Shown: piece after piece, positions 35,246 to 44,237 of the stretch
How the letters are laid out: each line of letters opens with the position of its first letter
Position numbering within the stretch: position 1 is the stretch's first letter
Assembly (NCBI RefSeq): GCF_019049245.1
Contig: NZ_JAGMUK010000022.1
Location: forward strand, 102,960 to 166,959
Length of the DNA: 64,000 nucleotides
Source of the DNA: Streptomyces sp. AC555_RSS877
GTDB lineage: Bacteria; Actinomycetota; Actinomycetes; Streptomycetales; Streptomycetaceae
Direction: 5' to 3'
The notes under the pieces: generated by a model
Told to the model about the DNA's origin: nothing
The model's input: the letters and a program-made list of their open reading frames with translations, nothing else
Database searches by the model: none
Position numbers and translations under genes: made by a program

Positions 35246-35515
35246 TCAACGGTCACCGCCGGTCGGCCCCGGGGGCTCGTGCCCCTCACACACGACTCCG
35301 AAGAGCTCGTCGAGTGGAGTGTTCAAGGCATGGGCGAGGGCGTGCCAGGTCTTGAGAGTGCCGATGGTGCGCCCCTGCTCAATCTCGATGAGGGTCCTTC
35401 TGGCCAGGCCGCTTCGAGCAGCGAGCTCGTCATAGGTCCAGCCGCGCGCCGCCCGCAGCCGGGCAAGCTCCAGACGCAGCGCCTCGAAATCCGGGTCGGG
35501 CGGGAAGATCGTCAC
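35246..35515 (-). CDS. XRE-family helix-turn-helix regulator (89 aa)
   Basis: A Cro/C1-type HTH (about residues 15-72) has LRAARGWTYDELAARSGLARRTLIEIEQGR and ends with ALAHALNTPLDELFG. The GTG at 35515 gives a compact protein; a longer frame to 36151 crosses the repeat-rich promoter and the opposite gene. It is divergent from the cysteine-rich protein at 35679. Three copies of GTGCAGACC[AT]CTGCCCT lie in between and are its probable operators. Confidence 0.85.
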   Translation of the reverse strand: MTIFPPDPDFEALRLELARLRAARGWTYDELAARSGLARRTLIEIEQGRTIGTLKTWHALAHALNTPLDELFGVVCEGHEPPGPTGGDR

Positions 35516-35529
35516 CCGACAATCCGACG

Positions 35530-35611
35530 GTGCAGACCACTGCCCTGTCAGTGCAGACCTCTGCCCTATTTCTGCAGGTGACACCATCAAGTGAAGGGCA
35601 GAGGTCTGCAC
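35530..35611. promoter_or_regulatory. Three 17-bp operator repeats (two direct, one inverted)
   Basis: GTGCAGACCACTGCCCT (35530-35546) and GTGCAGACCTCTGCCCT (35551-35567) are direct copies. AGGGCAGAGGTCTGCAC (35595-35611) is the exact reverse complement of the second. They lie between the XRE gene start (35515) and the gene at 35679. This layout suggests cooperative binding by the XRE protein; the inverted pair could also form a hairpin in RNA. Confidence 0.8.
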
Positions 35612-35678
35612 TACCGTGTGCGGGCCACCCCACCCTCTGCGGGTACGGCGCAGACATGACGGGAGGAACACGCCACCC

Positions 35679-36734
35679 ATGAGGCTTTGCACGACGCGAC
35701 CCGGCGTCCGGCGCGCCTGGACCGTGGAACTGCGCCCGCAGCCCGGCGGACCGATCCTCGTATGCCAGCAGTGCTCCCACAGCGACCGACTGCTCAGCGG
35801 CACGTCCGCTCGGTCGGAGCTCCTGGCCCACCTGGCACGACACGCTCGCCGCGATCTCCTCCCTGCCCACCTTCGTACCTGCCAGTGCCACGAGCGCGGC
35901 TGCAGCTGGCACTCGCGCCATCGAGGCTGCGGTGGGCCCATCCGGCTCGTGCTCGCACGCGAGCGAGGCGGACGGCTGTGGCGCCTCGCGGACGCGTGCA
36001 CGGCCTGCGCCGCCGCTACTTCACAAGCGGCCGTCGTTCCCGACACGTTCATCAACGCTGCGACGGCGCCGCCGGCGCATGCGGACATCCGTCGAAAGCA
36101 CCGAAGCCCCAGAGGCCCGGACAGGCAGACCCGGGTGCGGGAGATGCTCAACTACCTCGCCTCCGCGCTGCCGACTGAGACCAGCCCTGCCGCCCGACTG
36201 ATCGCCCTGCAATGCGCCTTGCGCATGAACGACTCGGCTCAAGTCCGCTTGCCGCTCGGGGTACTGCGCAGCCTTCGATTGGAACCTGCCACGGATTCCT
36301 GGCGGGATCTCCACCAGGCACGATGGCTATGCGCAACCCTGCCCGCGTCGCACTCCAACGCACGCGCTGTGGTCATCCAGCTCCTCGACGTCGGGCTCTT
36401 CGCCCAATGCCCGGCCCGTCCCGACCGGCTCGCTGCCGCAGACTGGGCGCTGCGAGCCGCTTGCGGCATCCGCATGGGCTGCGCCCCGTTTTCCCAGCTC
36501 ATTGCCATGTGTATCAAGGCCCATACCGCTCCCGAGAGCACCCATGGAACAGCTGAAGTGGATCAGCTGGCACGCGAGTGCGGGCTGGCCGCAACGGATT
36601 TCACGGATGCACTTGACCAATTGACGGCCGCAGGGCACATCAGCTCCTGGAGCGTGCAGTCGGCGTCGGGAGATCTGTACTGGACACTGACAGAGCCCGG
36701 CGGGCGTGGATGCGAAGGAACGACTCGTCGGTGA
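35679..36734 (+). CDS. Cysteine-rich protein with possible C-terminal winged helix (351 aa)
   Basis: No named family is recognised. Cys pairs occur at VCQQC (29, 32), TCQCHERGCSWH (68, 70, 75) and CTAC (107, 110), suggesting zinc-ribbon-like modules in the first 115 residues. After a basic linker, residues about 155-350 are helical, and VDQLARECGLAATDFTDALDQLTAAGHISSW looks like a winged helix. The ATG at 35679 has GGGAGG upstream. It is divergent from the XRE regulator and presumably repressed by it. Proximity to the DUF6083-like/helicase operon suggests one accessory module. Confidence 0.6.
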   Translation: MRLCTTRPGVRRAWTVELRPQPGGPILVCQQCSHSDRLLSGTSARSELLAHLARHARRDLLPAHLRTCQCHERGCSWHSRHRGCGGPIRLVLARERGGRLWRLADACTACAAATSQAAVVPDTFINAATAPPAHADIRRKHRSPRGPDRQTRVREMLNYLASALPTETSPAARLIALQCALRMNDSAQVRLPLGVLRSLRLEPATDSWRDLHQARWLCATLPASHSNARAVVIQLLDVGLFAQCPARPDRLAAADWALRAACGIRMGCAPFSQLIAMCIKAHTAPESTHGTAEVDQLARECGLAATDFTDALDQLTAAGHISSWSVQSASGDLYWTLTEPGGRGCEGTTRR

Positions 36735-37257
36735 CTGGCAGACGTCGACGGTCCGTCACACGCAACGTCGATATCGCAAACATCCGTGCCGAGGCGCCGG
36801 GGGCATCGCTCTCGCTCTCAGCGCCGACGCGGGATCCTGATCGACTAACGTCGAATTCCCGCCGCTCGCTTCTGACGCGTCCGCTGAGCGATTTTCCGAG
36901 CGCCTGAAGCATTCATACGCCAGGCCGCGAATTGCAGGCCGACGTCGAACTGCTCCGCCACCTGTTCGTCGGCCCCGCCCGACAGAGCCGCGCCGATCGC
37001 CGCCGTCATGGGAATGAGCAACTCCCCCAGAGAGAGCCGCGGCCTGCTTCTCCTTCAGCGCCATCTCAGGGCCTAGTTTTTTTCTAGGCCGGTTCGGCTC
37101 CGTGGCACCCGCAGAGGCCTCGGTTGCCACCCGGACCACCTCGGCGCGGAAGTCCGCGTCCCAGATGAAGCCCGTCGTGCCTCCGGCATAGCCGACCCGT
37201 CGGATCACCAACCCCCCGCCCCTTCAACCTGTTCGCGTTCATGAGGAGAGAGCACGG
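36735..37257. other. Gap without a convincing gene
   Basis: Minus-strand frames give MALKEKQAAAL and, shifted, LLIPMTAAIGAALSGGADEQVAEQFDVGLQFAAW. This could be a degraded helical C-terminus of a regulator, but no family is certain. A T-run sits at 37078-37083. Nothing else is supported. Confidence 0.3.
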
Positions 37258-38295
37258 ATGCTGACTGCTGTTGGCCTCGCCGACGGCCACTACCTGTCGG
37301 TCGAGGAGGTCGACCCCCGCAAACCGGGCCCGCACGACATCGTCGTACGAGTCGGCGCCAGCGGGGTCTGCCACACCGACGTCGCCGTCCCGGCCACCTG
37401 CCGATGCCACTGCCCCTCGTCCTCGGCCACGAGGGCGCCGGAGACCGGCTCCGAGGTGACCTCCGTCGCCGTCGGCGACCGGGTCATCGGCACCGTGGGC
37501 GCTGTGTGCGGCACCTGCTGGTACTGCGTCCGCGACATGACCCACCTCTGCGACAACAGCATGGCCATGACCTCGGCGCCGCGCGTCAAAAGGACCGACG
37601 GCACGGAGGTTCCAGCCTTTGTCGGCCTCGGCACCTTCGCCGAGGCGATGACCGTGCACGATGCAAGCGTGGTCCCCGTGACCACGGACCTGCCGGACGA
37701 ACAGCTCGCGCTGATCGGATGCGCCATCACCAACGGCCTGGGGGCGGTGTTCAACACGGCTCAGGTGAAGCCCGCTTCGAGCATCGTGGTCATCGGCTCC
37801 GGCGGTGTCGGTCAGGCGGTGATCCAAGGCGCGCGGATCGCCGGTGCCGCCCGGATCATCGCTGTCGATCCCCTGGAGAACAAGCGGTCGGCCGCGCTCG
37901 GTTCCGGCGCGACGGACACGATCGACCCCACGAGCGCCGACCTGGTCGACGAAGTCCGGCGTCTCACCGGCAGACGCGGCGCCCACCACACCTTCGAAGT
38001 GGTGCGCAACCCCACGACCATCACCCAGGCGTGGGACGCCGCCCGCCGCGGCGGGACGGTCGCCCTCGTCGGAATGCCGGCCGCCGACGCGATGATCACC
38101 ATGCCCGCGCTTTCCCTGGCCTCGGACGACAAACCGCTGTGCGGCAGCCTCTACGGCGGTACGCAGGCCCGGCGGGACATTCCGCTGATCGTGGAGTTGG
38201 CGGAGACAGGCCGCCTGGATCTCGCGTCGATGGTCACGCGCCGCGTACCACTGCACGAGGTGAACGACGCCATTCGAGCGTTGGAGGCGGGGTGA
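37258..38295 (+). CDS. Zn-type alcohol dehydrogenase with scrambled catalytic segment (345 aa)
   Basis: This MDR alcohol dehydrogenase resembles NDMA- or mycothiol-linked ADHs. It has GVCHTDVAV with zinc ligand Cys38, structural-zinc cysteines CGTCWYCVRDMTHLC (84, 87, 90, 98) and the NAD motif GSGGVG. Residues about 45-61 are read in the wrong frame: nucleotides 37392-37442 encode GHLPMPLPLVLGHEGAG only in another frame, and the ORF then returns to phase. The GHE block that supplies the catalytic-zinc His is therefore absent from this product. The protein may be inactive. A hairpin terminator follows at 38347. Confidence 0.8.
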   Translation: MLTAVGLADGHYLSVEEVDPRKPGPHDIVVRVGASGVCHTDVAVPATCRCHCPSSSATRAPETGSEVTSVAVGDRVIGTVGAVCGTCWYCVRDMTHLCDNSMAMTSAPRVKRTDGTEVPAFVGLGTFAEAMTVHDASVVPVTTDLPDEQLALIGCAITNGLGAVFNTAQVKPASSIVVIGSGGVGQAVIQGARIAGAARIIAVDPLENKRSAALGSGATDTIDPTSADLVDEVRRLTGRRGAHHTFEVVRNPTTITQAWDAARRGGTVALVGMPAADAMITMPALSLASDDKPLCGSLYGGTQARRDIPLIVELAETGRLDLASMVTRRVPLHEVNDAIRALEAG

Positions 38296-38346
38296 GCAGA
38301 TCCGCACCGTCGTCGTATGACCCTCTGAAGTCAATCCAACCGCCAT

Positions 38347-38378
38347 GGAGGCCAGCGCCGCACGCGGAGCTGGCCTCC
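38347..38378 (+). terminator. Rho-independent terminator
   Basis: GGAGGCCAGC pairs perfectly with GCTGGCCTCC across a 12-nt loop and is followed by GGGTTTCTTCCT. It lies 52 bp after the alcohol dehydrogenase stop. Confidence 0.8.
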
Positions 38379-39079
38379 GGGTTTCTTCCTCTCACCCACA
38401 AAGAGGAACACCTGTGCCCTACGACGCGTCGCTGTCCCCCACCTACTGCTTGTCGGAGCTGGAGCAATGGGCGTCATAACCGGATACCACCTGCAGTTAG
38501 CCGCGCCGAAGTGATGTTCCAGGTACGGCCGGCACACGTGGAGAAGCTGCCGCTGCCCCAGACGCTCTCCTCCTAGGACAGCGCGACCGTGAATCACTCC
38601 GCTGGCTACCGGGTGATTTCGGATGTCTCGGAAGTCGCCGACCAGACCTATGAGTACGGCATCGTCACCCTCGACGGCGCCTCCTCGTACTCCGTTGAGG
38701 GCACCACACTCCTGAACCACCTTGGCGACGCCGTCCGTGGAAGCTCCGCCACCGTTGTCATCGGAGGCATCGTGGTGCCGAGAGATCGGCCGGCAGGTCG
38801 ACCCCGTTGGGCATCGGCACCCGTAGCTCCGCTGGACCACGACATCCCGGGTCAAAGTGGGGGACAGCTTCAGTCGGCGCTCGATGAGATGGCCGATCAG
38901 GTTCACCACGGATGCTTCGTCCGTCAGCGCGGTCCTTTCCGGACGCCGGATCAAACGGCAGGAAGAGGAGCGTACGCCCGACATCTTCGAGATCACGTCG
39001 GCGGCCAGGCAGTCCATGTTGTCGATACGTCCTGACAAACCTCTTGACACCGCCGACAGGGCATTCAATAGTACGGGCA
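38379..39079. other. 700-bp gap without recognisable gene
   Basis: Open frames exist on both strands (for example 38589-39035 on +, beginning MNHSAGYRVISDVSEVADQ), but none shows a family pattern I can name. Strand bias is weak. It may contain decayed coding sequence. Confidence 0.3.
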
Positions 39080-39108
39080 TCTAGAACGTACTAGTAGCAC
39101 GTTCTAGA
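39080..39108. promoter_or_regulatory. LacI-type operator of the inositol transport/catabolic operon
   Basis: TCTAGAACGT and ACGTTCTAGA form a perfect 10-bp inverted repeat with a 9-bp spacer (ACTAGTAGC). Each half matches the TAGAACGTTCTA motif found at 49641, 49716 and 51801. It lies about 160 bp before the binding-protein gene at 39269 and overlaps the likely promoter. Confidence 0.8.
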
Positions 39109-39268
39109 GGCTGCCGAGCCGCACACACCCGATGGCTGCCGCAGACGACACGCTCCGCCGCACACGGCGTTCTCATCAACCGCTCGCCCGCGCCACTCGG
39201 CCGGGCGCGGCCCTCCCGAGGCCGGAACCCCATTCCCACCCTGATCAGCACAGCGAGGTGCAAGGGAC

Positions 39269-40273
39269 ATGCACAGACACCACAGAGCCGCCGCACTGGC
39301 CGCCACCGTTCTCACCGGCGCTCTTCTCGCCACCGGCTGCTCCAGCAGCTCAGGCGGCAAGAAGTCCGAGGAGACCGCGAACGGCGCGTCGGCGGGCAAG
39401 GCCACCACGCCCCGCATGACCGTCGCGCTGGTCACCCACCAGGCCCCCGGCGACACCTTCTGGGACACCGTCCGCAAGGGCGCCGAGGCCGCCGCGGCCA
39501 AGGACAACATCAAGCTCATCTACTCCGCCGACCCCAACGCGGGCAACCAGGCCAACCTGGTGCAGAACGCGATCGACCAGAAGGTCGACGGCATTGCCGT
39601 CACGCTGGCCAAGCCGGACGCCATGAAGTCCGTCCTGGCCAAGGCGGAGCAGGCCGGCATACCCGTGACCGGCCTCAACGCCGGCCTGAGCCAGTGGAAG
39701 AGCCTGGGCCTCCTGGAGTACTTCGGCCAGGACGAGAGCGTGGCGGGCGAGGCCTTCGGCAGGAAGCTCAGTGACATCGGTGCCAAGCACGCCGTCTGCG
39801 TCGTCCAGGAACAGGGCAACATCGCCCTGACCCAGCGCTGCGACGGCGTGAAGAAGACCTTCTCCGGCAAGACCGACGTCCTCTACGTCAACGGAACCGA
39901 CATGCCGTCGGTGAAGTCGACGATCACCGCCAAGCTCTCGGCAGACAAGTCCATCGACGAGGTGGTCACGCTTGCCGCGCCGATCGCGCTGACCGCCACG
40001 CAGTCGGTCTCGGACGCCGGCAGCAAGGCGAAGGTCGCCACCTTCGACCTCAACAAGGACCTCATCAAGGCCATCCAGGAGAACTCCATCCAGTTCGCCG
40101 TCGACCAGCAGCCCTACCTCCAGGGCTACCTGGCCGTCGACGCGCTGTGGCTCTACAAGAACAACGGCAACTACAGCGGCGGCGGTGAGCAGCCCGTGCT
40201 GACCGGCCCTGCCTTCGTCGACAAGTCCAACGTCGACAAGGTCGCCGCCTTCGCCGCAAAGGGAACCCGGTGA
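39269..40273 (+). CDS. Sugar ABC transporter substrate-binding lipoprotein (334 aa)
   Basis: This is a periplasmic-binding-protein-like (PBP1, RbsB type) lipoprotein. A signal peptide (residues 1-23) ends in LLATGC with the lipidated Cys24, followed by a Ser/Gly-rich linker. [18 protein letters not shown] begins the mature sugar-binding domain. Given the downstream iol genes, myo-inositol or a related cyclitol is the likely ligand. The permease overlaps its stop by 4 bp. Confidence 0.88.
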   Translation: MHRHHRAAALAATVLTGALLATGCSSSSGGKKSEETANGASAGKATTPRMTVALVTHQAPGDTFWDTVRKGAEAAAAKDNIKLIYSADPNAGNQANLVQNAIDQKVDGIAVTLAKPDAMKSVLAKAEQAGIPVTGLNAGLSQWKSLGLLEYFGQDESVAGEAFGRKLSDIGAKHAVCVVQEQGNIALTQRCDGVKKTFSGKTDVLYVNGTDMPSVKSTITAKLSADKSIDEVVTLAAPIALTATQSVSDAGSKAKVATFDLNKDLIKAIQENSIQFAVDQQPYLQGYLAVDALWLYKNNGNYSGGGEQPVLTGPAFVDKSNVDKVAAFAAKGTR

Positions 40274-41349
40274 CGAGCATGACCCAGCACGCCGAGCCGG
40301 CGGTGACCACACCGCCGGCCACCGGCCCCAAGGACACCGACGGGCGCACCGCCGAACGGTCCATGATCGTAAGGCTGTTGGCCCGCCCCGACGTGGGCGT
40401 CTTCCTCGGTGCCGTGGCCGTCTACGTGTTCTTCCTGATCGCGGCGCCGCCGGTGCGCGACGCCAGCTCGATGGCGAACATCCTCTACCAGTCCTCCACC
40501 CTGGGCATCGTGACCGTCCCGGTGGCACTGCTGATGATCGGCGGCGAGTTCGACCTGTCGGCCGGCGTCGGAGTGATCACCTCGGCGCTGACCGCGAGCA
40601 TGACCGCCTACCAGCTGAGCATGAACGTCTGGGTCGGCGTCATCGCCGCCCTGATCGTGTCGCTGGCGGTCGGCTTCTTCAACGGCTGGATGGTCGTCAA
40701 AACTGGCCTGCCGAGCTTCCTGGTCACCCTGGGCAGCTTTCTGATCCTGCAAGGGGTCAACCTCGCGGTGACCAAGCTGGTCACCGGCAACGTCGCCACC
40801 GACGACATCAGCACCATGGACGGCTTCGACCAGGCCAGGAAGGTCTTCGCCTCCAGCTTCGACATCGGCGGCGTCCAGGTGAAGATCACCGTCTTCTGGT
40901 GGCTGCTGTTCGCGGCGATCGCTACCTGGGTGCTGCTGCGCACCAAGTACGGCAACTGGATCTTCGCGGTCGGCGGCAACAAGGAGTCGGCCCGCGCGGT
41001 CGGCGTCCCGGTCGCCTTCACGAAGATCTCGCTGTTCATGTTGGTCGGCGTCGGCGCCTGGTTCGTCGGCATGCACCAGCTGTTCTCGTTCAACACCGTG
41101 CAGTCCGGCGAGGGCGTGGGCATCGAGCTGATCTACATCTCCGGCGCGGTGATCGGCGGCTGTCTGCTGACCGGCGGCTCTGGTTCCGCAATCGGCCCGG
41201 TCTTCGGCGCGTTCATGTTCGGCATGGTGCAGCAGGGCATCGTCTACGCCGGCTGGAACCCCGACTGGTTCAAGGCCTTCCTCGGCGTGATGCTCCTTGG
41301 CGCCGTCCTGATCAATCTGTGGGTCCAGCGCACAGCGACCCGGAGGTGA
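40270..41349 (+). CDS. Sugar ABC transporter permease (359 aa)
   Basis: This BPD_transp_2/RbsC-type permease has about 8-10 hydrophobic segments and the family motifs [31 protein letters not shown] and the late [15 protein letters not shown]. The GTG start overlaps the binding-protein stop (GTGA), indicating translational coupling. The first about 35 residues are polar and cytosolic. It should form the membrane channel of the inositol importer. Confidence 0.88.
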   Translation: MTSMTQHAEPAVTTPPATGPKDTDGRTAERSMIVRLLARPDVGVFLGAVAVYVFFLIAAPPVRDASSMANILYQSSTLGIVTVPVALLMIGGEFDLSAGVGVITSALTASMTAYQLSMNVWVGVIAALIVSLAVGFFNGWMVVKTGLPSFLVTLGSFLILQGVNLAVTKLVTGNVATDDISTMDGFDQARKVFASSFDIGGVQVKITVFWWLLFAAIATWVLLRTKYGNWIFAVGGNKESARAVGVPVAFTKISLFMLVGVGAWFVGMHQLFSFNTVQSGEGVGIELIYISGAVIGGCLLTGGSGSAIGPVFGAFMFGMVQQGIVYAGWNPDWFKAFLGVMLLGAVLINLWVQRTATRR

Positions 41350-41354
41350 CCCGA

Positions 41355-42266
41355 ATGACAACCAACGAAACCGGCACCCACGGCGCTGTCCTCGCGGACA
41401 GGGCCCCCGAGAAGAACTTCCCGGTCGTTGAACTGCGCAACGCGGGCAAGGCGTACGGCAACATCCGTGCCCTGCACGGCGTGAGCCTGACGGTGCATCC
41501 CGGCCAGGTCACCTGCGTGCTCGGCGACAACGGCGCCGGCAAGTCCACCCTCATCAAGATCATTTCGGGGCTGCACCAGCACACCGAGGGCGAGTTCCTC
41601 GTCGACGGCGCCCCGGTGCGCTTCTCCACCCCCCGTGAGGCGTTGGACAAGGGCATCGCGACCGTCTACCAGGACCTGGCCGTGGTCCCGCTGATGCCGG
41701 TGTGGCGCAACTTCTTCCTCGGTTCCGAGATGACGAAGGGCCCCTGGCCGATCCGCCGTCTGGACATCGAGAAGATGAAGCAGACCGCCGACCACGAGCT
41801 GCGCGAGATGGGCATCGTCCTGGACGACCTCGAACAGCCCATCGGCACCCTCTCCGGAGGCCAGCGCCAGTGCGTTGCCATCGCCCGCGCCGTCTACTTC
41901 GGCGCCCGCGTCCTGATCCTGGACGAGCCCACCGCGGCCCTGGGCGTGAAGCAGTCCGGCGTGGTCCTCAAGTACGTGGCCGCCGCCCGCGACCGCGGGC
42001 TTGGGGTCATCTTCATCACCCACAACCCGCACCACGCCTACATGGTCGGCGACCACTTCAGCGTGCTGCGCCTGGGCACCATGGAACTCTCCGCCGAGCG
42101 CAGCCAGATCACGCTCGAGGAGCTGACCAACCACATGGCCGGCGGCGCCGAACTCGCCGCGCTCAAGCACGAGTTGTCCCAGGTCCGCGGCGTCGACGTC
42201 GAGGAACTCCCCGAAGAGGCCGACCTCACCGCACCCGTAGCAGTCACCAAGGAAGCCGCCTCCTGA
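41355..42266 (+). CDS. Sugar ABC transporter ATP-binding protein, single domain (303 aa)
   Basis: The nucleotide-binding domain has Walker [10 protein letters not shown] (about residue 57), signature [14 protein letters not shown], Walker [12 protein letters not shown] and an H-loop in FITHNPHHA. Most CUT2-type sugar importers use a two-domain ATPase of about 500 aa; this one has a single domain, like FrcA-type proteins, so it presumably dimerises. It starts 5 bp after the permease. Confidence 0.88.
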   Translation: MTTNETGTHGAVLADRAPEKNFPVVELRNAGKAYGNIRALHGVSLTVHPGQVTCVLGDNGAGKSTLIKIISGLHQHTEGEFLVDGAPVRFSTPREALDKGIATVYQDLAVVPLMPVWRNFFLGSEMTKGPWPIRRLDIEKMKQTADHELREMGIVLDDLEQPIGTLSGGQRQCVAIARAVYFGARVLILDEPTAALGVKQSGVVLKYVAAARDRGLGVIFITHNPHHAYMVGDHFSVLRLGTMELSAERSQITLEELTNHMAGGAELAALKHELSQVRGVDVEELPEEADLTAPVAVTKEAAS

Positions 42267-42382
42267 TAACCGTGGCGGCCGGCCCCGCCCACACGTCTCC
42301 GCCACCGACGGGCGCAACCAACTGAGACGCCAAGTCCACCTCTCCACCCCCGGAGTCTCCGGAGCGAAGGGAAATCAGTGTT

Positions 42383-43360
42383 ATGCCGTTCGAAGTGCTG
42401 ACCATTGGCCGCGTGGGAGTGGATGTTTATCCACTTCAGACCGGCGTGGGGCTGGCGGAGGTCACCTCGTTCGGCAAGTATCTCGGGGGTAGCCCGACCA
42501 ATGTGGCGGTGGCCGCGACCCGGTACGGGCACTCCTCGGCTGTGATCACAAAGACGGGCAGGGACCCGTTCGGGGACTTCGTCCGGCAGGCACTGGAGAG
42601 CTACGGCGTCGACAGCCGGTTCGTCGGTACGTCGGACATCGCACCGACGCCGGTGACCTTCTGCGAGATCTTCCCACCGGATGACTTCCCGCTGTACTTC
42701 TATCGGCTCCCAAAGGCCCCCGACCTGGACATCACCGCTGGTGAGCTGGACCTGGGGGCAGTACGGGACGCGGCGGTCCTCTGGGTGACGGGTACCGGGC
42801 TCAGCGAGGAGCCGAGCCGCTCGGCCACGCTAGCCGCCCTCGCTCACCGGGCCAAGGCGGGGACGACGGTCTTCGACCTGGACTGGCGGCCGATGTTTTG
42901 GGCCGACCCGAACCAGGCGCGCGGGTTCTACGCGCAGGCCCTGCGGCACACGACGGTTGCTGTGGGCAACCTTGACGAGTGCGAGGTGGCCACCGGCGAG
43001 CGTGAGCCGTATGCGGCGGCGAAGGCGCTACTGGCCGCCGGAGTGGAGCTGGCCATAGTCAAGCAGGGCCCCAAGGGAGTCCTGGCCATGGACCGGGGCG
43101 GTTCTACCGTCGAGATCCCGCCGGTTCCGGTGGAGGTCGTCAACGGGCTCGGCGCCGGAGACGCCTTCGGCGGCGCGCTGTGCCACGGCCTGCTGTCGGG
43201 CTGGGACACCCGCCGCACCGTGATCTTCGCCAACGCCGCCGGCGCCATTGTCGCGAGCCGACTTTCCTGCTCCGACGCGATGCCGACCGAGGCCGAGGTC
43301 GACGCCAAGCTCGGCGAGGCGGCCGGAACATCCACCAACGACTCCCAGCAAGAGGTGTGA
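42383..43360 (+). CDS. iolC: 5-dehydro-2-deoxygluconokinase IolC (325 aa)
   Basis: This PfkB-family kinase has KYLGGSPTNVAVAATRYG near the N-terminus and NGLGAGDAFGGALCHGLL with the catalytic Asp near 258. It phosphorylates 5-dehydro-2-deoxy-D-gluconate in myo-inositol breakdown. FDLDWRPMFW is typical of IolC. A 116-bp gap separates it from the transporter genes, and the aldolase gene follows after 4 bp. Confidence 0.9.
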   Translation: MPFEVLTIGRVGVDVYPLQTGVGLAEVTSFGKYLGGSPTNVAVAATRYGHSSAVITKTGRDPFGDFVRQALESYGVDSRFVGTSDIAPTPVTFCEIFPPDDFPLYFYRLPKAPDLDITAGELDLGAVRDAAVLWVTGTGLSEEPSRSATLAALAHRAKAGTTVFDLDWRPMFWADPNQARGFYAQALRHTTVAVGNLDECEVATGEREPYAAAKALLAAGVELAIVKQGPKGVLAMDRGGSTVEIPPVPVEVVNGLGAGDAFGGALCHGLLSGWDTRRTVIFANAAGAIVASRLSCSDAMPTEAEVDAKLGEAAGTSTNDSQQEV

Positions 43361-43364
43361 CGAC

Positions 43365-44237
43365 GTGCTGTCCGAGATTGTGAGCCGGATCGTGAACGCC
43401 CGGGTGGGCGACCCCGGCGCGGTCGCGGCCGCCGCTGCGCGCCGGGTGAAGGCTCCCTCCCTGCTCGGCGAGCACGGCAAGGCGATGATCATCGCCGCCG
43501 ACCACCCTGCCCGCGGCGCCAACGGCGTCGGCGGGGACCCGAATGCGATGGCGGACCGGTTCGAACTGCTGGAGCGCCTGTGCATCGCGCTGGAACGGCC
43601 CGGCGTGACCGGTGTCCTGGGAACCGCGGACATCCTCGAGGACCTGCTGCTGCTCGGCGTGCTGGACGGTAAGAGCGTCTTCGGCTCCATGAACCGGGCG
43701 GGCCTGGCCGGGTCGGTGTTCGAGATCGATGACCGGTTCACCGGCTACGACGCCGCCACGATCGCCGCGATGGGCTTCGACGGCGGCAAGATGCTCACCC
43801 GCATCGCGCTGGGCGACCCCGCCACACCGGCCGTCCTGGAGAACAGTGCCCGAGCGATCGATGAGCTGAATGACCGTCAGCTTATCGCGATGGTCGAGCC
43901 GTTCCTGTCCGCCTGGCAGGACGGGAAGATCCGCAACGATCTGTCCACCGATGCCGTCGTCAAGTCCGTCACCATCGCCTCGGGGCTCGGCCGGCGTACC
44001 GCCTACACCTGGCTCAAGCTTCCGGTGGTGGAGGACATGGGACGGGTGCTGGCCTCTTCCACCCTCCCGGCGCTGCTGCTGGGCGGCGAGGTCAAGGACG
44101 CGGACGCGGCCTTCGCCTCATGGGGCAAGGCGTTGCAGCAGCCGACCGCGCAGGGGCTCGTCGTGGGCCGGTCTCTGCTCTACCCCTCGAACGGTGACGT
44201 CGCCGGTGCGGTGGACAAGGCGGTGAGCCTGCTGTGA
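43365..44237 (+). CDS. Cgl0158-type TIM-barrel aldolase (IolJ analogue) (290 aa)
   Basis: This barrel protein resembles the Cgl0158 family encoded in actinobacterial inositol clusters. It has KAMIIAADHPARGANGVGG, GFDGGKMLTRIALGD and TYTWLKLPVVEDM, where the Lys could form a Schiff base. It likely cleaves 6-phospho-5-dehydro-2-deoxygluconate to DHAP and malonate semialdehyde, filling the role of IolJ, which is otherwise missing here (inference from context). GTG start; iolB overlaps its end by 4 bp. Confidence 0.8.
   Translation: MLSEIVSRIVNARVGDPGAVAAAAARRVKAPSLLGEHGKAMIIAADHPARGANGVGGDPNAMADRFELLERLCIALERPGVTGVLGTADILEDLLLLGVLDGKSVFGSMNRAGLAGSVFEIDDRFTGYDAATIAAMGFDGGKMLTRIALGDPATPAVLENSARAIDELNDRQLIAMVEPFLSAWQDGKIRNDLSTDAVVKSVTIASGLGRRTAYTWLKLPVVEDMGRVLASSTLPALLLGGEVKDADAAFASWGKALQQPTAQGLVVGRSLLYPSNGDVAGAVDKAVSLL

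Noticed and set aside
35246..36151. Extended 301-codon reading of the XRE gene
   Set aside because: The extension crosses the operator repeats and the opposite gene at 35679; only the last 89 residues show the XRE fold.
38589..39035. Plus-strand frame beginning MNHSAGYRVISD as a possible gene
   Set aside because: No ribosome-binding site or family similarity, and the second half looks like a shifted frame; left as an unassigned gap.
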